Shown one piece after another: positions 8,634-20,995 of a stretch of 64,000 nucleotides of DNA. The position numbers and the translations under genes are program-made. This stretch comes from Marinirhabdus sp963793275 (GTDB lineage Bacteria > Bacteroidota > Bacteroidia > Flavobacteriales > Flavobacteriaceae). The notes under the pieces are model-generated. The model had not been told where the DNA came from. It saw only the letters and a list, made by a program, of their open reading frames with translations, and ran no database searches. The stretch lies in the NCBI GenBank assembly GCA_963793275.1, contig CAWBZL010000003.1:310001-374000 (forward strand), given 5' to 3'. Each line of letters begins with the position of its first letter. Positions within the stretch are counted from its first letter, which is position 1.

Positions 8634-8750
8634 GCGTATGAGTGACATTGGAAACGGTGTTACTTATATTGAAACTAAACTAAGAATAGTACCTGAGAAT
8701 TTTTTGAGAGAGAGCTTTTCGTAATACTTGAATATTATTTAAGATTACAC

Positions 8751-10267
<1,517 letters not shown>

Positions 10268-10431
10268 AGAGAAAGCCCGCAAGGGCAGAGAGAGTGCGAC
10301 GAGAAGCTTAATGCTTTTCAAAATAAGGTGCTATTTTTGGTTTAGTTGTCAATTTTAATTTTTTAAGTCTGAAGGATTTGTAACAGTATATCAAAACTGA
10401 TTGCTGAATACTGAAAACTAAAGGCTAGTAC
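10268..10431 (+). other. 16S to tRNA-Ile spacer with 3' arm of pre-16S stem
   Basis: Non-coding spacer. TGTCAATTTTAAT at 10347-10359 is the partner of 8621-8633 in the proposed pre-16S stem. Confidence 0.6.
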
Positions 10432-10505
10432 AGTCTCATAGCTCAGCTGGTTAGAGCGCTACACTGATAATGTAGAGGTCGGCAGTTCGAGTCTGCCTGA
10501 GACTA
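10432..10505 (+). tRNA. tRNA-Ile (GAT)
   Basis: Complete cloverleaf. Acceptor AGTCTCA pairs with TGAGACT, D arm GCTCAGCTGGTTAGAGC, anticodon stem CTACA/TGTAG with loop CTGATAA (anticodon GAT), T arm GGCAGTTCGAGTCTGCC, discriminator A. CCA is not encoded. Confidence 0.98.
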
Positions 10506-10665
10506 CAAATAATTTTAGATTTTAGATGTACGATTGTAGATTTTTAATTTAAGAGACGTTCATTATATATTGAAGGAAATTTTAGAAGTTGGGTATCCCA
10601 AGTTGACGTATAGGTCATCAATTAACTGATAACTGTTAACTGATAACCGACAACTTAAAACAAAT

Positions 10666-10739
10666 GGGGGATTAGCTCAGCTGGCTAGAGCGCCTGCCTT
10701 GCACGCAGGAGGTCATCGGTTCGACTCCGATATTCTCCA
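10666..10739 (+). tRNA. tRNA-Ala (TGC)
   Basis: Complete cloverleaf. Acceptor GGGGGAT with ATTCTCC (two G-U pairs), D arm GCTCAGCTGGCTAGAGC, anticodon stem CCTGC/GCAGG with loop CTTGCAC (anticodon TGC), T arm ATCGGTTCGACTCCGAT, discriminator A. Confidence 0.98.
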
Positions 10740-10856
10740 CAATTCTTGAGGTTTAAGGATTGATAGGTAGTAAAACAACCAAGGATATTGTTCTGTTTTT
10801 TAGGGACGATAAAATAGTTTTTGCTGCCATTATACTTTCACCGTTGACAGAAAAAC

Positions 10857-10880
10857 GTTCATTGACATATTGAGAATAAA
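10857..10880 (+). other. Shared leader motif and 5' arm of the pre-23S processing stem
   Basis: GTTCATTGACATATTGA (10857-10873) repeats the motif found before 16S. ACATATTGAGAATAAA (10865-10880) pairs with TTTATTCCAATATGT (13883-13897) with a single bulged base, and the pairing extends about three further positions outward. It would enclose the entire 23S gene. Confidence 0.7.
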
Positions 10881-10974
10881 GAATACGAGAAAAGTAATAA
10901 TTAAAGTAAAAAAATCTTTGTATGTGTTTACACATATGGAGTATGAATACTCATTAAAAGAGCAAAAAAGTACA

Positions 10975-13803
<2,829 letters not shown>

Positions 13804-13997
13804 GTCGTTTCCTTCTACTTCGGTAGAAGGAAGCACACTCTTTTATAAGTACTCACTTTTATAAACTACTTTTGTTGTATTTTTTATTCCAATATGTTAA
13901 GATATTTGTGCATCTAAGATGCACGCTTTAGGCTCTAGGCCTTAAGCAATAGGCGTAAAGCCTACAGCTTAAAGCTTATAGCGACAAAGCTACAACT
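13804..13997 (+). other. 23S-5S spacer with a UUCG hairpin and pre-23S 3' arm
   Basis: Contains a perfect 10-bp hairpin with a C(TTCG)G loop (TTCCTTCTAC at 13809-13818, GTAGAAGGAA at 13823-13832), the 3' arm of the pre-23S stem (13883-13897), and then a run of short overlapping palindromes (TTAAGCAATAGG, GTAAAGCCTAC, AGCTTAAAGCT). Confidence 0.6.
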
Positions 13998-14121
13998 AAG
14001 GTGGTTATAGTCCCGAAGTTTCGGGAGGGCTCACCGGCCCATTATGACCATAACAGATTAAGGTGGTTATAGTCCCGAAGTGTCGGGAGGGCTCACCAGC
14101 CCATTATGACCATAACAGATT
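13998..14121 (+). repeat. Two tandem 62-bp partial copies of the 5S gene 5' end
   Basis: Two 62-base units (13998-14059 and 14060-14121) differ at two positions. Each starts AAGGTGGTTATAG and contains GGGCTCACC, as the true 5S does at 14122. In between they have a hairpin TCCCGAAG-TTCGGGA instead of the 5S sequence, and then CCCATTATGACCATAACAGATT. The 5S gene follows in the same 62-base phase. Confidence 0.85.
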
Positions 14122-14229
14122 AAGGTGGTTATAGCGATGGGGCTCACCTCTTACCATTCCGAACAGAGAAGTTAAGCCCATTTGCGCCGATGATACTACA
14201 TTCGTGGGAAAGTAGGTCGCCGCCTTCTT
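14122..14229 (+). rRNA. rrf: 5S ribosomal RNA
   Basis: AAGGTGGTTATAGCGATGGG at the 5' end and GGTCGCCGCCTT at the 3' end pair to form the outer helix. The internal CCATTCCGAACAGAGAAGTTAAG is standard 5S. Length about 108 bases. Confidence 0.95.
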
Positions 14230-14231
14230 TA

Positions 14232-14267
14232 AGAGGCAATCAATTTATTTTGATTGCCTCTTTTTTT
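14232..14267 (+). terminator. rRNA operon terminator
   Basis: Perfect 12-bp stem AGAGGCAATCAA / TTGATTGCCTCT with a 6-base loop, followed by a T-run. Confidence 0.95.
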
Positions 14268-14804
14268 ATGGAGTAAACTTAAATAACTACGTTACCACGA
14301 ATTATGTGGTGGCACAGACATCCCATTATAAAATAAACCAAGGAACAAACAAATGTGCTGTGCCGTTTCACTACCGTAAAAACGACTTCTTTAAAAATTG
14401 ATTCATTAATTTGAATGGATCTTCTTTTGCTCTAAATCCAAATACTTAAGAATACCGTGGTGGCGTAAGCTATCCAGAGTAACCTAAAAGGACGCCCTTA
14501 CCGAGCAATTAAAGTTAAATCTCAGAGAATACTGGTCTTTGCCGTTCTACTTTCTGAGACAACTTTCTTAAAACGCAATCCAGAAAATAGGATATATCTT
14601 CCTTTGGTCAAATATCTAATAGATAAATTCAATTATTTTTAAAATAATTGAGTTAGATTAGTTTTTTAAAGTAAAAAAGGATAGTATAGGGTGTTTTTTT
14701 AATATTAAAAGATATAAATGTTCAGGATACGATCAAACATTGTATACTTTTTGTTAAATTACCCTACCAAAATGGTATAGTGCTAATAACTTAAATTTTC
14801 CAAA
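14268..14804. other. Intergenic, no gene seen
   Basis: About 540 AT-rich bases between the rrn terminator and the T9SS protein gene. I see no coding frame of note, no RNA gene and no clear promoter. The sequence just before the downstream ATG (around 14740-14760) is AT-rich and could hold its promoter. Confidence 0.5.
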
Positions 14805-16646
14805 ATGAAACCTAAAATTACAATTCCTCATTTTTTTACAATACTACTAGTCTTACTTTGTCTCACTAGTTTACAGGCCCAAGAGCGAATTTTAGCTCTG
14901 CAGGAGCCATTCGTTATTTTAATTGATCCGGCAGATGGAACCATATTAGATCCTGCTTTTATAGATTTAACACCACAGAACCAAGGTATACCCAAAGCCA
15001 TTATTAAAGTAGGTGATGAGCTTTGGATTTCAGATCAATCAGAAGATCAAATTTACAGATATGATTTAACCGGTAATTTTATAAGTAGCATTACTGGAGG
15101 TTTAGATAATATTAAAGGAATGGCAGTAGTCAATAATTCTGAAGTTTGGGTAACCAATGCTGATTCTAATAATGGCGCACCCGGAGACGCCCTAATACGT
15201 TTCGACTTTAATGGTAATAACCTTGGCTTTTATGATACTACCGCCAGTGGTACAGCTTTCGATATTGTAGACACTGGTACCGAAGTATTAGTATCATATA
15301 TTTTTACTGCCGATACCAAAATTGAAAGACGCGATTATAGCGGTAATATTTTAGGAAATTTAGTAGAAGAAGGTGTTGTTAATTTTATACAGCAAATGGA
15401 AATAAATACAACAAATAACTCTGTGTACGCTACTGTTTTTAGCAATGGAACAACTAATCCAATTGGACTATACGAATTTTCACTGGTAGATGGTTCCATC
15501 CTCAATTTTTATAGTGGAGGTGCTTTACGAGGCGTCGCCGCTCTTGACGATGGGAACGTATTAGTTTCTACAGGAAATAATATTTTCCTGAGAGATACTA
15601 CCACTGGTGCAGATACATTGCTTTCTGCTGGTGGCTCTTCGCAATACTTCACAAGAGCTACACTTGTTCCTTGCACACCACCAGCTACACCTACGGGTGA
15701 TGCTGCTCAAACATTTAATGAAGGTGCTACGCTTGCAGATATTGTTGTAGACCCAACGACAGTTACCTGGTATGCTACTGAAATGGATGCTTTAAACAGC
15801 ACTAATCCTTTAGATATTACAACCCCTTTAGTTGATGGAGAAACATACTATGCAGTAAATTTTGATGCTGGTTGTCCAAGTGCACCATTTGCCGTAACAG
15901 TTACCGTAAATTGTATAATTCCAGCAACTCCTACAGGAGATGCAGTGCAGACCTTAGCTGAAGGCGCAACGGTTAGTGATATTATGGTAAATCCAACCAC
16001 GGTAACCTGGTTCGCAACGGAAATGGACGCGTTAAACAACACAAACCCTTTAGATATATCAACATTACTTGAAAATGGGGAAGATTATTTTGCTGTCGAT
16101 ATTAATGGGGATTGTTTAAGTGAACCATTGGAGGTGCTCATAGTGATAGAATGCACGCCGGCCGTAACACCAACGGGTGATGCCACACAAACTTTCAATG
16201 AAGGTGCTACACTCGCAGATATTGTTGTAGACCCAACAACTGTTTCCTGGTTTGCTACCGAGGCGGATGCACTTGCTATTACCAATGAATTACCGCTTAC
16301 AACAGTTTTAGAGGATAATGAAGATTATTTTGCTGTAAATGAAGCTAATGATTGCCCCAGTACTCCTTTTGAAGTAACCATTACAATTGAAACTTTGGGA
16401 GTTTCAGACTTTAATGACGCTGGTATTTCTATGTATCCAAATCCAGCTTCAACTCAAATTTCTTTTAAATATAATACACAAATAGATACAATAACCATAA
16501 CCAATATTCTTGGACAAGTTGTTTTTAACGAGAAAATTGACTCTCTAACGACAACCATTGATGTCTCTGGTTTAAGTAATGGATTATATATAGTTACTAT
16601 TACTGCGGAAAATAAAGAACTTTCTGCAAAATTGTTAAAAGAATAA
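14805..16646 (+). CDS. Secreted T9SS-dependent protein with beta-propeller and three 80-residue repeats
   Basis: 613 residues. Signal peptide (about 1-25, ending SLQAQ). Residues about 27-290 look like an NHL/SMP-30-type propeller (ISDQSEDQIYRYDLTG, VWVTNADSN). Three tandem repeats then start at residues 294, 374 and 454 (A/V-TPTGDA-QT), exactly 80 residues apart. Each ends in DCPS/GCPS-like motifs followed by a beta-strand, as in Ig-like repeats of gliding/adhesion proteins. The last ~75 residues (ISMYPNPAS ... LSNGLYIVTIT ... KLLKE) are a type A T9SS sorting domain, so the protein should cross the outer membrane and be anchored or released. Substrate or ligand unknown. Single gene; the neighbouring gene is on the other strand. 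Confidence 0.88.
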   Translation: MKPKITIPHFFTILLVLLCLTSLQAQERILALQEPFVILIDPADGTILDPAFIDLTPQNQGIPKAIIKVGDELWISDQSEDQIYRYDLTGNFISSITGGLDNIKGMAVVNNSEVWVTNADSNNGAPGDALIRFDFNGNNLGFYDTTASGTAFDIVDTGTEVLVSYIFTADTKIERRDYSGNILGNLVEEGVVNFIQQMEINTTNNSVYATVFSNGTTNPIGLYEFSLVDGSILNFYSGGALRGVAALDDGNVLVSTGNNIFLRDTTTGADTLLSAGGSSQYFTRATLVPCTPPATPTGDAAQTFNEGATLADIVVDPTTVTWYATEMDALNSTNPLDITTPLVDGETYYAVNFDAGCPSAPFAVTVTVNCIIPATPTGDAVQTLAEGATVSDIMVNPTTVTWFATEMDALNNTNPLDISTLLENGEDYFAVDINGDCLSEPLEVLIVIECTPAVTPTGDATQTFNEGATLADIVVDPTTVSWFATEADALAITNELPLTTVLEDNEDYFAVNEANDCPSTPFEVTITIETLGVSDFNDAGISMYPNPASTQISFKYNTQIDTITITNILGQVVFNEKIDSLTTTIDVSGLSNGLYIVTITAENKELSAKLLKE

Positions 16647-16660
16647 ATTATGTATGAACT

Positions 16661-16897
16661 TTATTGAAATAAAGATTTTAGAATAAGCTTTATTCCATTA
16701 AAGAGCAGATAAATTGTAGCAGCCATCCCAAGTATAGCAAGCGGAAGCAAATAATACATTGGGATGGTTTCTTTATTCAAAAATGTGAATGTGAAGATGT
16801 AGGTTGTTAAAACGATAAGGGGTATTGCTAGCGCTAGACGTTTAACTCCCTTTATTAACAATTGCTTGTCTGTATGTCTTTGTGGTTGTTTATCCAT
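16661..16897 (-). CDS. Small two-helix membrane protein (DUF6095-like)
   Basis: 78 residues from ATG 16897 (MDKQPQRHTDKQLLIKGVKR). The longer open frame upstream lies inside murQ and is rejected. Two hydrophobic helices: about 27-46 (LALAIPLIVLTTYIFTFTF) and 54-72. The start overlaps the murQ stop by 8 bases, so translation is probably coupled. The same small protein follows murQ in other flavobacteria, as I recall. Function unknown. Confidence 0.75.
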   Translation of the reverse strand: MDKQPQRHTDKQLLIKGVKRLALAIPLIVLTTYIFTFTFLNKETIPMYYLLPLAILGMAATIYLLFNGIKLILKSLFQ

Positions 16898-17706
16898 TAA
16901 TATATGCCAAAATTGCGGTGCGTACGCTACCGTTTTCTCGTAAAAGTTTTGCTGCTTTATCCTCGCCAATCTTTAATTCCTGCATGATCATTCGGGTTCC
17001 ACGATCTACGAGTTTGTTATTACTTAATTGCATGTCTACCATTTTATTGCCTTGTACTCTCCCTAACTGAATCATAGCAGTAGTAGAGATCATGTTGAGC
17101 ACCAGTTTTTGAGCCGTACCAGCTTTCATTCTGGAACTACCGGTAACAAATTCTGGCCCTACGACAACAACTACCGGAAATTGAGCTGTTTTATGTAATG
17201 GGCTATCCATATTGCATGTAATACATCCTGTAGAAATACCAAGTGAGTTGCATTTCTCCAACGCACCAATTACATAAGGTGTGGTGCCGGAAGCCGCAAT
17301 ACCAATTACCATATCGTTAATCCCAATTTGGTGATTTTTTAAATCTTCCCAGCCCTGGTTTATAGAATCCTCCGCAAATTCAACGGCTTTTCTAATCGCT
17401 TTATCACCACCTGCTATAATGCCTATAACTACGTTATGGTTCCATTCCAAAAGTTGGCGGAATTTCGCTTGCATCTACAACACCTAACCTGCCACTGGTT
17501 CCTGCGCCCATATAAAATAAACGCCCACCCTTTTTCAGTTTTTCTGAGACTTCCCGGGTAAGATTTTCAATCTGCGGAAGTGCTTTTTCAACAGCTAATG
17601 GGACTGTTTTATCTTCCGTATTTATAGCAATAAGCAACTCTTTTATGCTCATTTGCTCCAAATGATTGTAATGTGAATCTTCCTCGGTTGTTTTTTTGAA
17701 ACTCAT
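16890..17706 (-). pseudogene. murQ: N-acetylmuramic acid 6-phosphate etherase, frameshifted
   Basis: Two overlapping frames together make one MurQ. Codons from ATG 17706 encode MSFKKTTEEDSHYNHLEQMS ... GAGTSGRLGVVDASEIPPTFGME and then run into a stop. The next frame carries NVVIGIIAGGDKAIRKAVEFA ... VRTAILAYING. The join is at 17438-17439: GGAATGGAACCATAAC has one C more than the expected GGAATGGAACATAAC. All family hallmarks are present: SIS sugar-binding motifs, the catalytic Glu in DASE, GSSRMKAGTAQK. MurQ cleaves lactate from MurNAc-6-phosphate to recycle peptidoglycan. As written, only a ~90-residue fragment would be made. A single-base insertion in reading or a recent mutation are equally possible from sequence alone. 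Confidence 0.85.
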
Positions 17707-17744
17707 AATAAAAATGTATACCTTTTGAAGGCGCTGTACTTATT

Positions 17745-18560
17745 TTATTCTACGGTGTATGTTAATATAGACACTTCAGAAACCCGAAAATACCCTAACG
17801 GAAAGTTATCCGGATTGGTAGTGTTTAAAACATTTCCACGCACCGTTGCTGGTTGTGTCTCAAACGGTCCATCGCTTTGGTCACTGCTTTGCTGAAGTAA
17901 AGTAAACATAAAATTATAAAATTGCTCATTTACCCCGTGGAGATAAAAGGTAACTTCGTCTCCGGCCTCTAAGTCTTCAACCGAGTAAAAACCAAAAATT
18001 TCATTTCCGTCAAAAAACTCATCGTTAAAGGTGTCTGCCATATTTCCTTTGGAGGACAATCCTTCAAAAAGATAATAATTTTGAACATTAGGCGGGTCGT
18101 TAAAAAATGCTTTTAGTTCAATTTCATCATTAGAAAAGCCTCCTTCATTATCTTGTTCAACAAATTCTAAGGGAACACCGGTAACCAATGTTTCGGTGGC
18201 AGTATAGGTTTCTCCATCTACTATAATCTCAAGCGTGTAAGCAACTCCTGGCATTACTGCAAAATCTGAAATACCATACAATCCGTCTTCGTTGGAGCTA
18301 GGAATGGGAGTAACGACGCCATTCTGGTCGGTAATGGTAACAATTGCATCTGTAACAGGATCTACGGAGTTATTAAAAAATGGTACAGTTTTACTTAAGC
18401 GAATTCTAATAACATTGTCATCATTTACAGCTATGTTTTTTAAAATATTGGCTTCAATTACCAATTTTGGAGTGCTTTCGTTTAAATCTACTTCTACCAC
18501 ATCTTCACAAGCGATAAGGGTAAGAATACTAGCCATAAAAAAAAATAATTTCTTCATCAT
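17745..18560 (-). CDS. DUF4249 lipoprotein, TonB receptor partner
   Basis: 271 residues from ATG 18560 (MMKKLFFFMASILTLIAC). The lipobox ends at Cys (LTLIAC|EDVVEV), so it is a lipoprotein. The rest is beta-rich with DUF4249 features: LVIEANI near the start, DAIVTITDQNG, PGVAYTLEIIVDGETYTATE. Start and stop overlap the TonB gene as TGATG (1 shared base), so the two are translationally coupled. DUF4249 proteins commonly follow a TonB-dependent receptor in Bacteroidota and are presumed surface or periplasmic helpers of it; the ligand is unknown. Confidence 0.85.
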   Translation of the reverse strand: MMKKLFFFMASILTLIACEDVVEVDLNESTPKLVIEANILKNIAVNDDNVIRIRLSKTVPFFNNSVDPVTDAIVTITDQNGVVTPIPSSNEDGLYGISDFAVMPGVAYTLEIIVDGETYTATETLVTGVPLEFVEQDNEGGFSNDEIELKAFFNDPPNVQNYYLFEGLSSKGNMADTFNDEFFDGNEIFGFYSVEDLEAGDEVTFYLHGVNEQFYNFMFTLLQQSSDQSDGPFETQPATVRGNVLNTTNPDNFPLGYFRVSEVSILTYTVE

Positions 18561-20920
18561 CAAAATTTAAAGTTATACGTAATGGCTGGAATAATCCCGA
18601 AAATAGACAATCGCACCGCTTCGTTTTGACTGCTATCAGTATTTTCCCGAAACGAAAGCGATGCAGCATTTTTACGGTTATAAATATTATACACACTAAA
18701 AACCCATTCACTTTTCCAACGTTTTGGATTAGTAGGCTTAGGTATCCAGGTCGCCGAAACATCTATATGGTGAAATGCCGAAAGCCTGCTGCTATTTCTG
18801 GCTTCATAAACCGGAACAACAATATTGTTATACTCGTACTGGCCATTTGGAAACGTACTTGGACGCCCGGTTTGATATATTGCATTTGCTCCAAAAGACC
18901 ATTTATTACTTAATTCGTACTGTGCCGTAATTGAAATATCATGTGGTTTGTCCCAGGCGGTATTGTACCATTGGCCGTCATTAATCCCAATTTCTTCAGC
19001 TGTTCTCCCCGGGGTCCTTTGTTCACTTTTTGAAAGCGTGTAGGCGATCCATCCTTGTAGTTTTCCGGTAGTTTTTCTTAATAAAAACTCCAAACCATAG
19101 GCCCGTGCTTCACCCTTCAGTAAAATTTGCTCTACGGCATCGTTGGCAATTAAATCTGCATCGTCTACATAATCAAGCCTGTTGTTAATGGTTTTATAGA
19201 AGGTTTCGGCTTCCAGAGAGAAGTTTTCAAATTTTTTAAAATACCCAAAAGCTACCTGATCGGCCGTTTGAGGCTCTATAAATTTTCCGCTGGGAGCGTA
19301 AATATCAAAAGGAGTAGGGGATGTTGTGTTGCTTACTAAATGAATATATTGTGCGGTGCGGTTGTAACTTGCCTTTAAAGACGAAGTTTCATTTAGTTGA
19401 TACGCTACCGAAAGTCTGGGTTCTAAATTTCCAAAGGATTCAATAACATCACTTCTTTTAAAGGAAAGTGTGTCTATGGGAGTTGCTTTTTGATAAATAT
19501 CTAAACTTGAGTTATACAAAATAGGGTTGTCATTGGCATAAACATTCAACGCATCTTGTCCTAATCTGGCAAAGGTTGAGAAACGTAATCCTGCCTGTGC
19601 CGAAAGTTTATCACTTATCTTTATTTCGGCATCTGCATATACGGCATTTTCGGTGGCGTATTTTTGAGTGAGCTTAAAAGGGTTTATCCCAGAAGTTTCG
19701 GTTGTTGGGTTTATTTCACCAGGATTAAACTTGTAATAAATTCCATTAAAACCATACTGTAGTTTTATTTTCTCGGAAATATAATGAGTGAAGTCATATT
19801 TCAGATTAAAATTCCGAATACCGCTATCGAATTTAAATTCAACAAAACCCAGTTCCAAACCGTAGTAATAATCTGAATAAATAAGAGAAAGGTTGCTGAA
19901 GAGTTGATCATTAAATAAATGATTCCAACGTAAATTAACCGTCGTATTTCCGAAGTTATTACTAAAGCTGTCGGCAATTTCAAATACATCGCGACCAAAA
20001 TATCCGGATAGAAACAGCCTGTTATCTTTGTTAATATTGTAGCTAATCTTCGTGTTTAAATCGTAGAAATAAGCAATATTATCGTTATCAAAAAGTGGTA
20101 AAAATAAATGCGCGTAACTGCTACGCCCTCCAATTAAAAAAGATGCGGTATCTTTTTTAATTGGTCCTTCCAATAATAATCTGCTGGCAACCAGTCCAAT
20201 ACCTCCATTAGCTTCAAACTGTTTTAAGTTACCATCTTTTTGATAAATATCCAGTACCGAAGATATTCTTCCGCCGTAGCGCGCCGGAATTCCTCCTTTA
20301 TACAGCGTTAAATCTTTTATAGCGTCCGGGTTAAAAACCGAAAAGAATCCAAATAAATGGGAAGAATTATAGAGGGTAGCTTCGTCCAGCAGAATTAAAT
20401 TTTGGTCTGCCGCACCTCCCCGAACATTAAAACCACTGGCGCCTTCTCCTGCATTGGTCACTCCGGGTAGCAGGGTTATTGCCTTTATCACATCTTTTTC
20501 GCCCAACACAACAGGGATTTTTTTAATGGTTCCTGCCGTTAACCTATTTACGCTCATTTCTGGTTTACGGATGTTAAGTGCTTCAATATCTGCCTTTATA
20601 ACTACCTCGTCCAGTTGTTGGGTATCTTCGGCCAGATTTACGTTTTCTGAAGTGTTCGAGGAAAGAGTAATAGTTTTTTGAACCGTTGTAAATCCAATAT
20701 TGCTGAAATATACTTCGTATGTACCTTCCGGCAGTGTAATGGAATAAAAACCATACTCATTGGTAATAGTTCCTGTTTGTAAAGACGGAATTGTGACGTT
20801 TACATTGAGTAACGTTTCTCCGGATGACGTTTCAGAAACTACACCACTAAGGGTATATTTTTCCTGAGAGGTTACTGTTATGCTCACCAGGAGACATAAG
20901 AGTAGTAAAAGATTTTTCAA
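18560..20920 (-). CDS. TonB-dependent outer-membrane receptor with carboxypeptidase-regulatory-like N-domain
   Basis: 786 residues from a TTG at 20920 (MKNLLLLLCLLVSITVTSQ); another TTG lies two codons upstream at 20926. There is no ATG between the in-frame TAG upstream and the signal peptide, so a non-ATG start is needed. Signal peptide, then a CarboxypepD_reg-like domain (about 22-105, YTLSGVVSETSSGETLLNVN), then a plug (VLPGVTNAGEGASGFNVRGG, about 150-250), then a 22-strand-type barrel ending in the aromatic residue of TYNFKF. Takes up an unknown ligand by TonB-driven transport. Followed immediately by its DUF4249 partner. Confidence 0.9.
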   Translation of the reverse strand: MKNLLLLLCLLVSITVTSQEKYTLSGVVSETSSGETLLNVNVTIPSLQTGTITNEYGFYSITLPEGTYEVYFSNIGFTTVQKTITLSSNTSENVNLAEDTQQLDEVVIKADIEALNIRKPEMSVNRLTAGTIKKIPVVLGEKDVIKAITLLPGVTNAGEGASGFNVRGGAADQNLILLDEATLYNSSHLFGFFSVFNPDAIKDLTLYKGGIPARYGGRISSVLDIYQKDGNLKQFEANGGIGLVASRLLLEGPIKKDTASFLIGGRSSYAHLFLPLFDNDNIAYFYDLNTKISYNINKDNRLFLSGYFGRDVFEIADSFSNNFGNTTVNLRWNHLFNDQLFSNLSLIYSDYYYGLELGFVEFKFDSGIRNFNLKYDFTHYISEKIKLQYGFNGIYYKFNPGEINPTTETSGINPFKLTQKYATENAVYADAEIKISDKLSAQAGLRFSTFARLGQDALNVYANDNPILYNSSLDIYQKATPIDTLSFKRSDVIESFGNLEPRLSVAYQLNETSSLKASYNRTAQYIHLVSNTTSPTPFDIYAPSGKFIEPQTADQVAFGYFKKFENFSLEAETFYKTINNRLDYVDDADLIANDAVEQILLKGEARAYGLEFLLRKTTGKLQGWIAYTLSKSEQRTPGRTAEEIGINDGQWYNTAWDKPHDISITAQYELSNKWSFGANAIYQTGRPSTFPNGQYEYNNIVVPVYEARNSSRLSAFHHIDVSATWIPKPTNPKRWKSEWVFSVYNIYNRKNAASLSFRENTDSSQNEAVRLSIFGIIPAITYNFKF

Positions 20921-20960
20921 GTGCAATTTTTTATAAAAATACGAATATGAATAGTACTAA

Positions 20961-20991
20961 AAAAAGCCTTCAGAATTTCTGAAGGCTTTTT
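20961..20991 (-). terminator. Terminator after icd
   Basis: Minus strand: AAAAAGCCTTCAG and CTGAAGGCTTTTTTT form a stem with a short loop and a T-run, 5 bases past the icd stop. Confidence 0.92.
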
Positions 20992-20995
20992 AGAT

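Noticed and set aside
16890..17474. Separate protein starting MQAKFRQLLEW
   Set aside because: Its first ~12 codons are the murQ sequence read in another frame; the rest is the C-terminal part of the frameshifted murQ.
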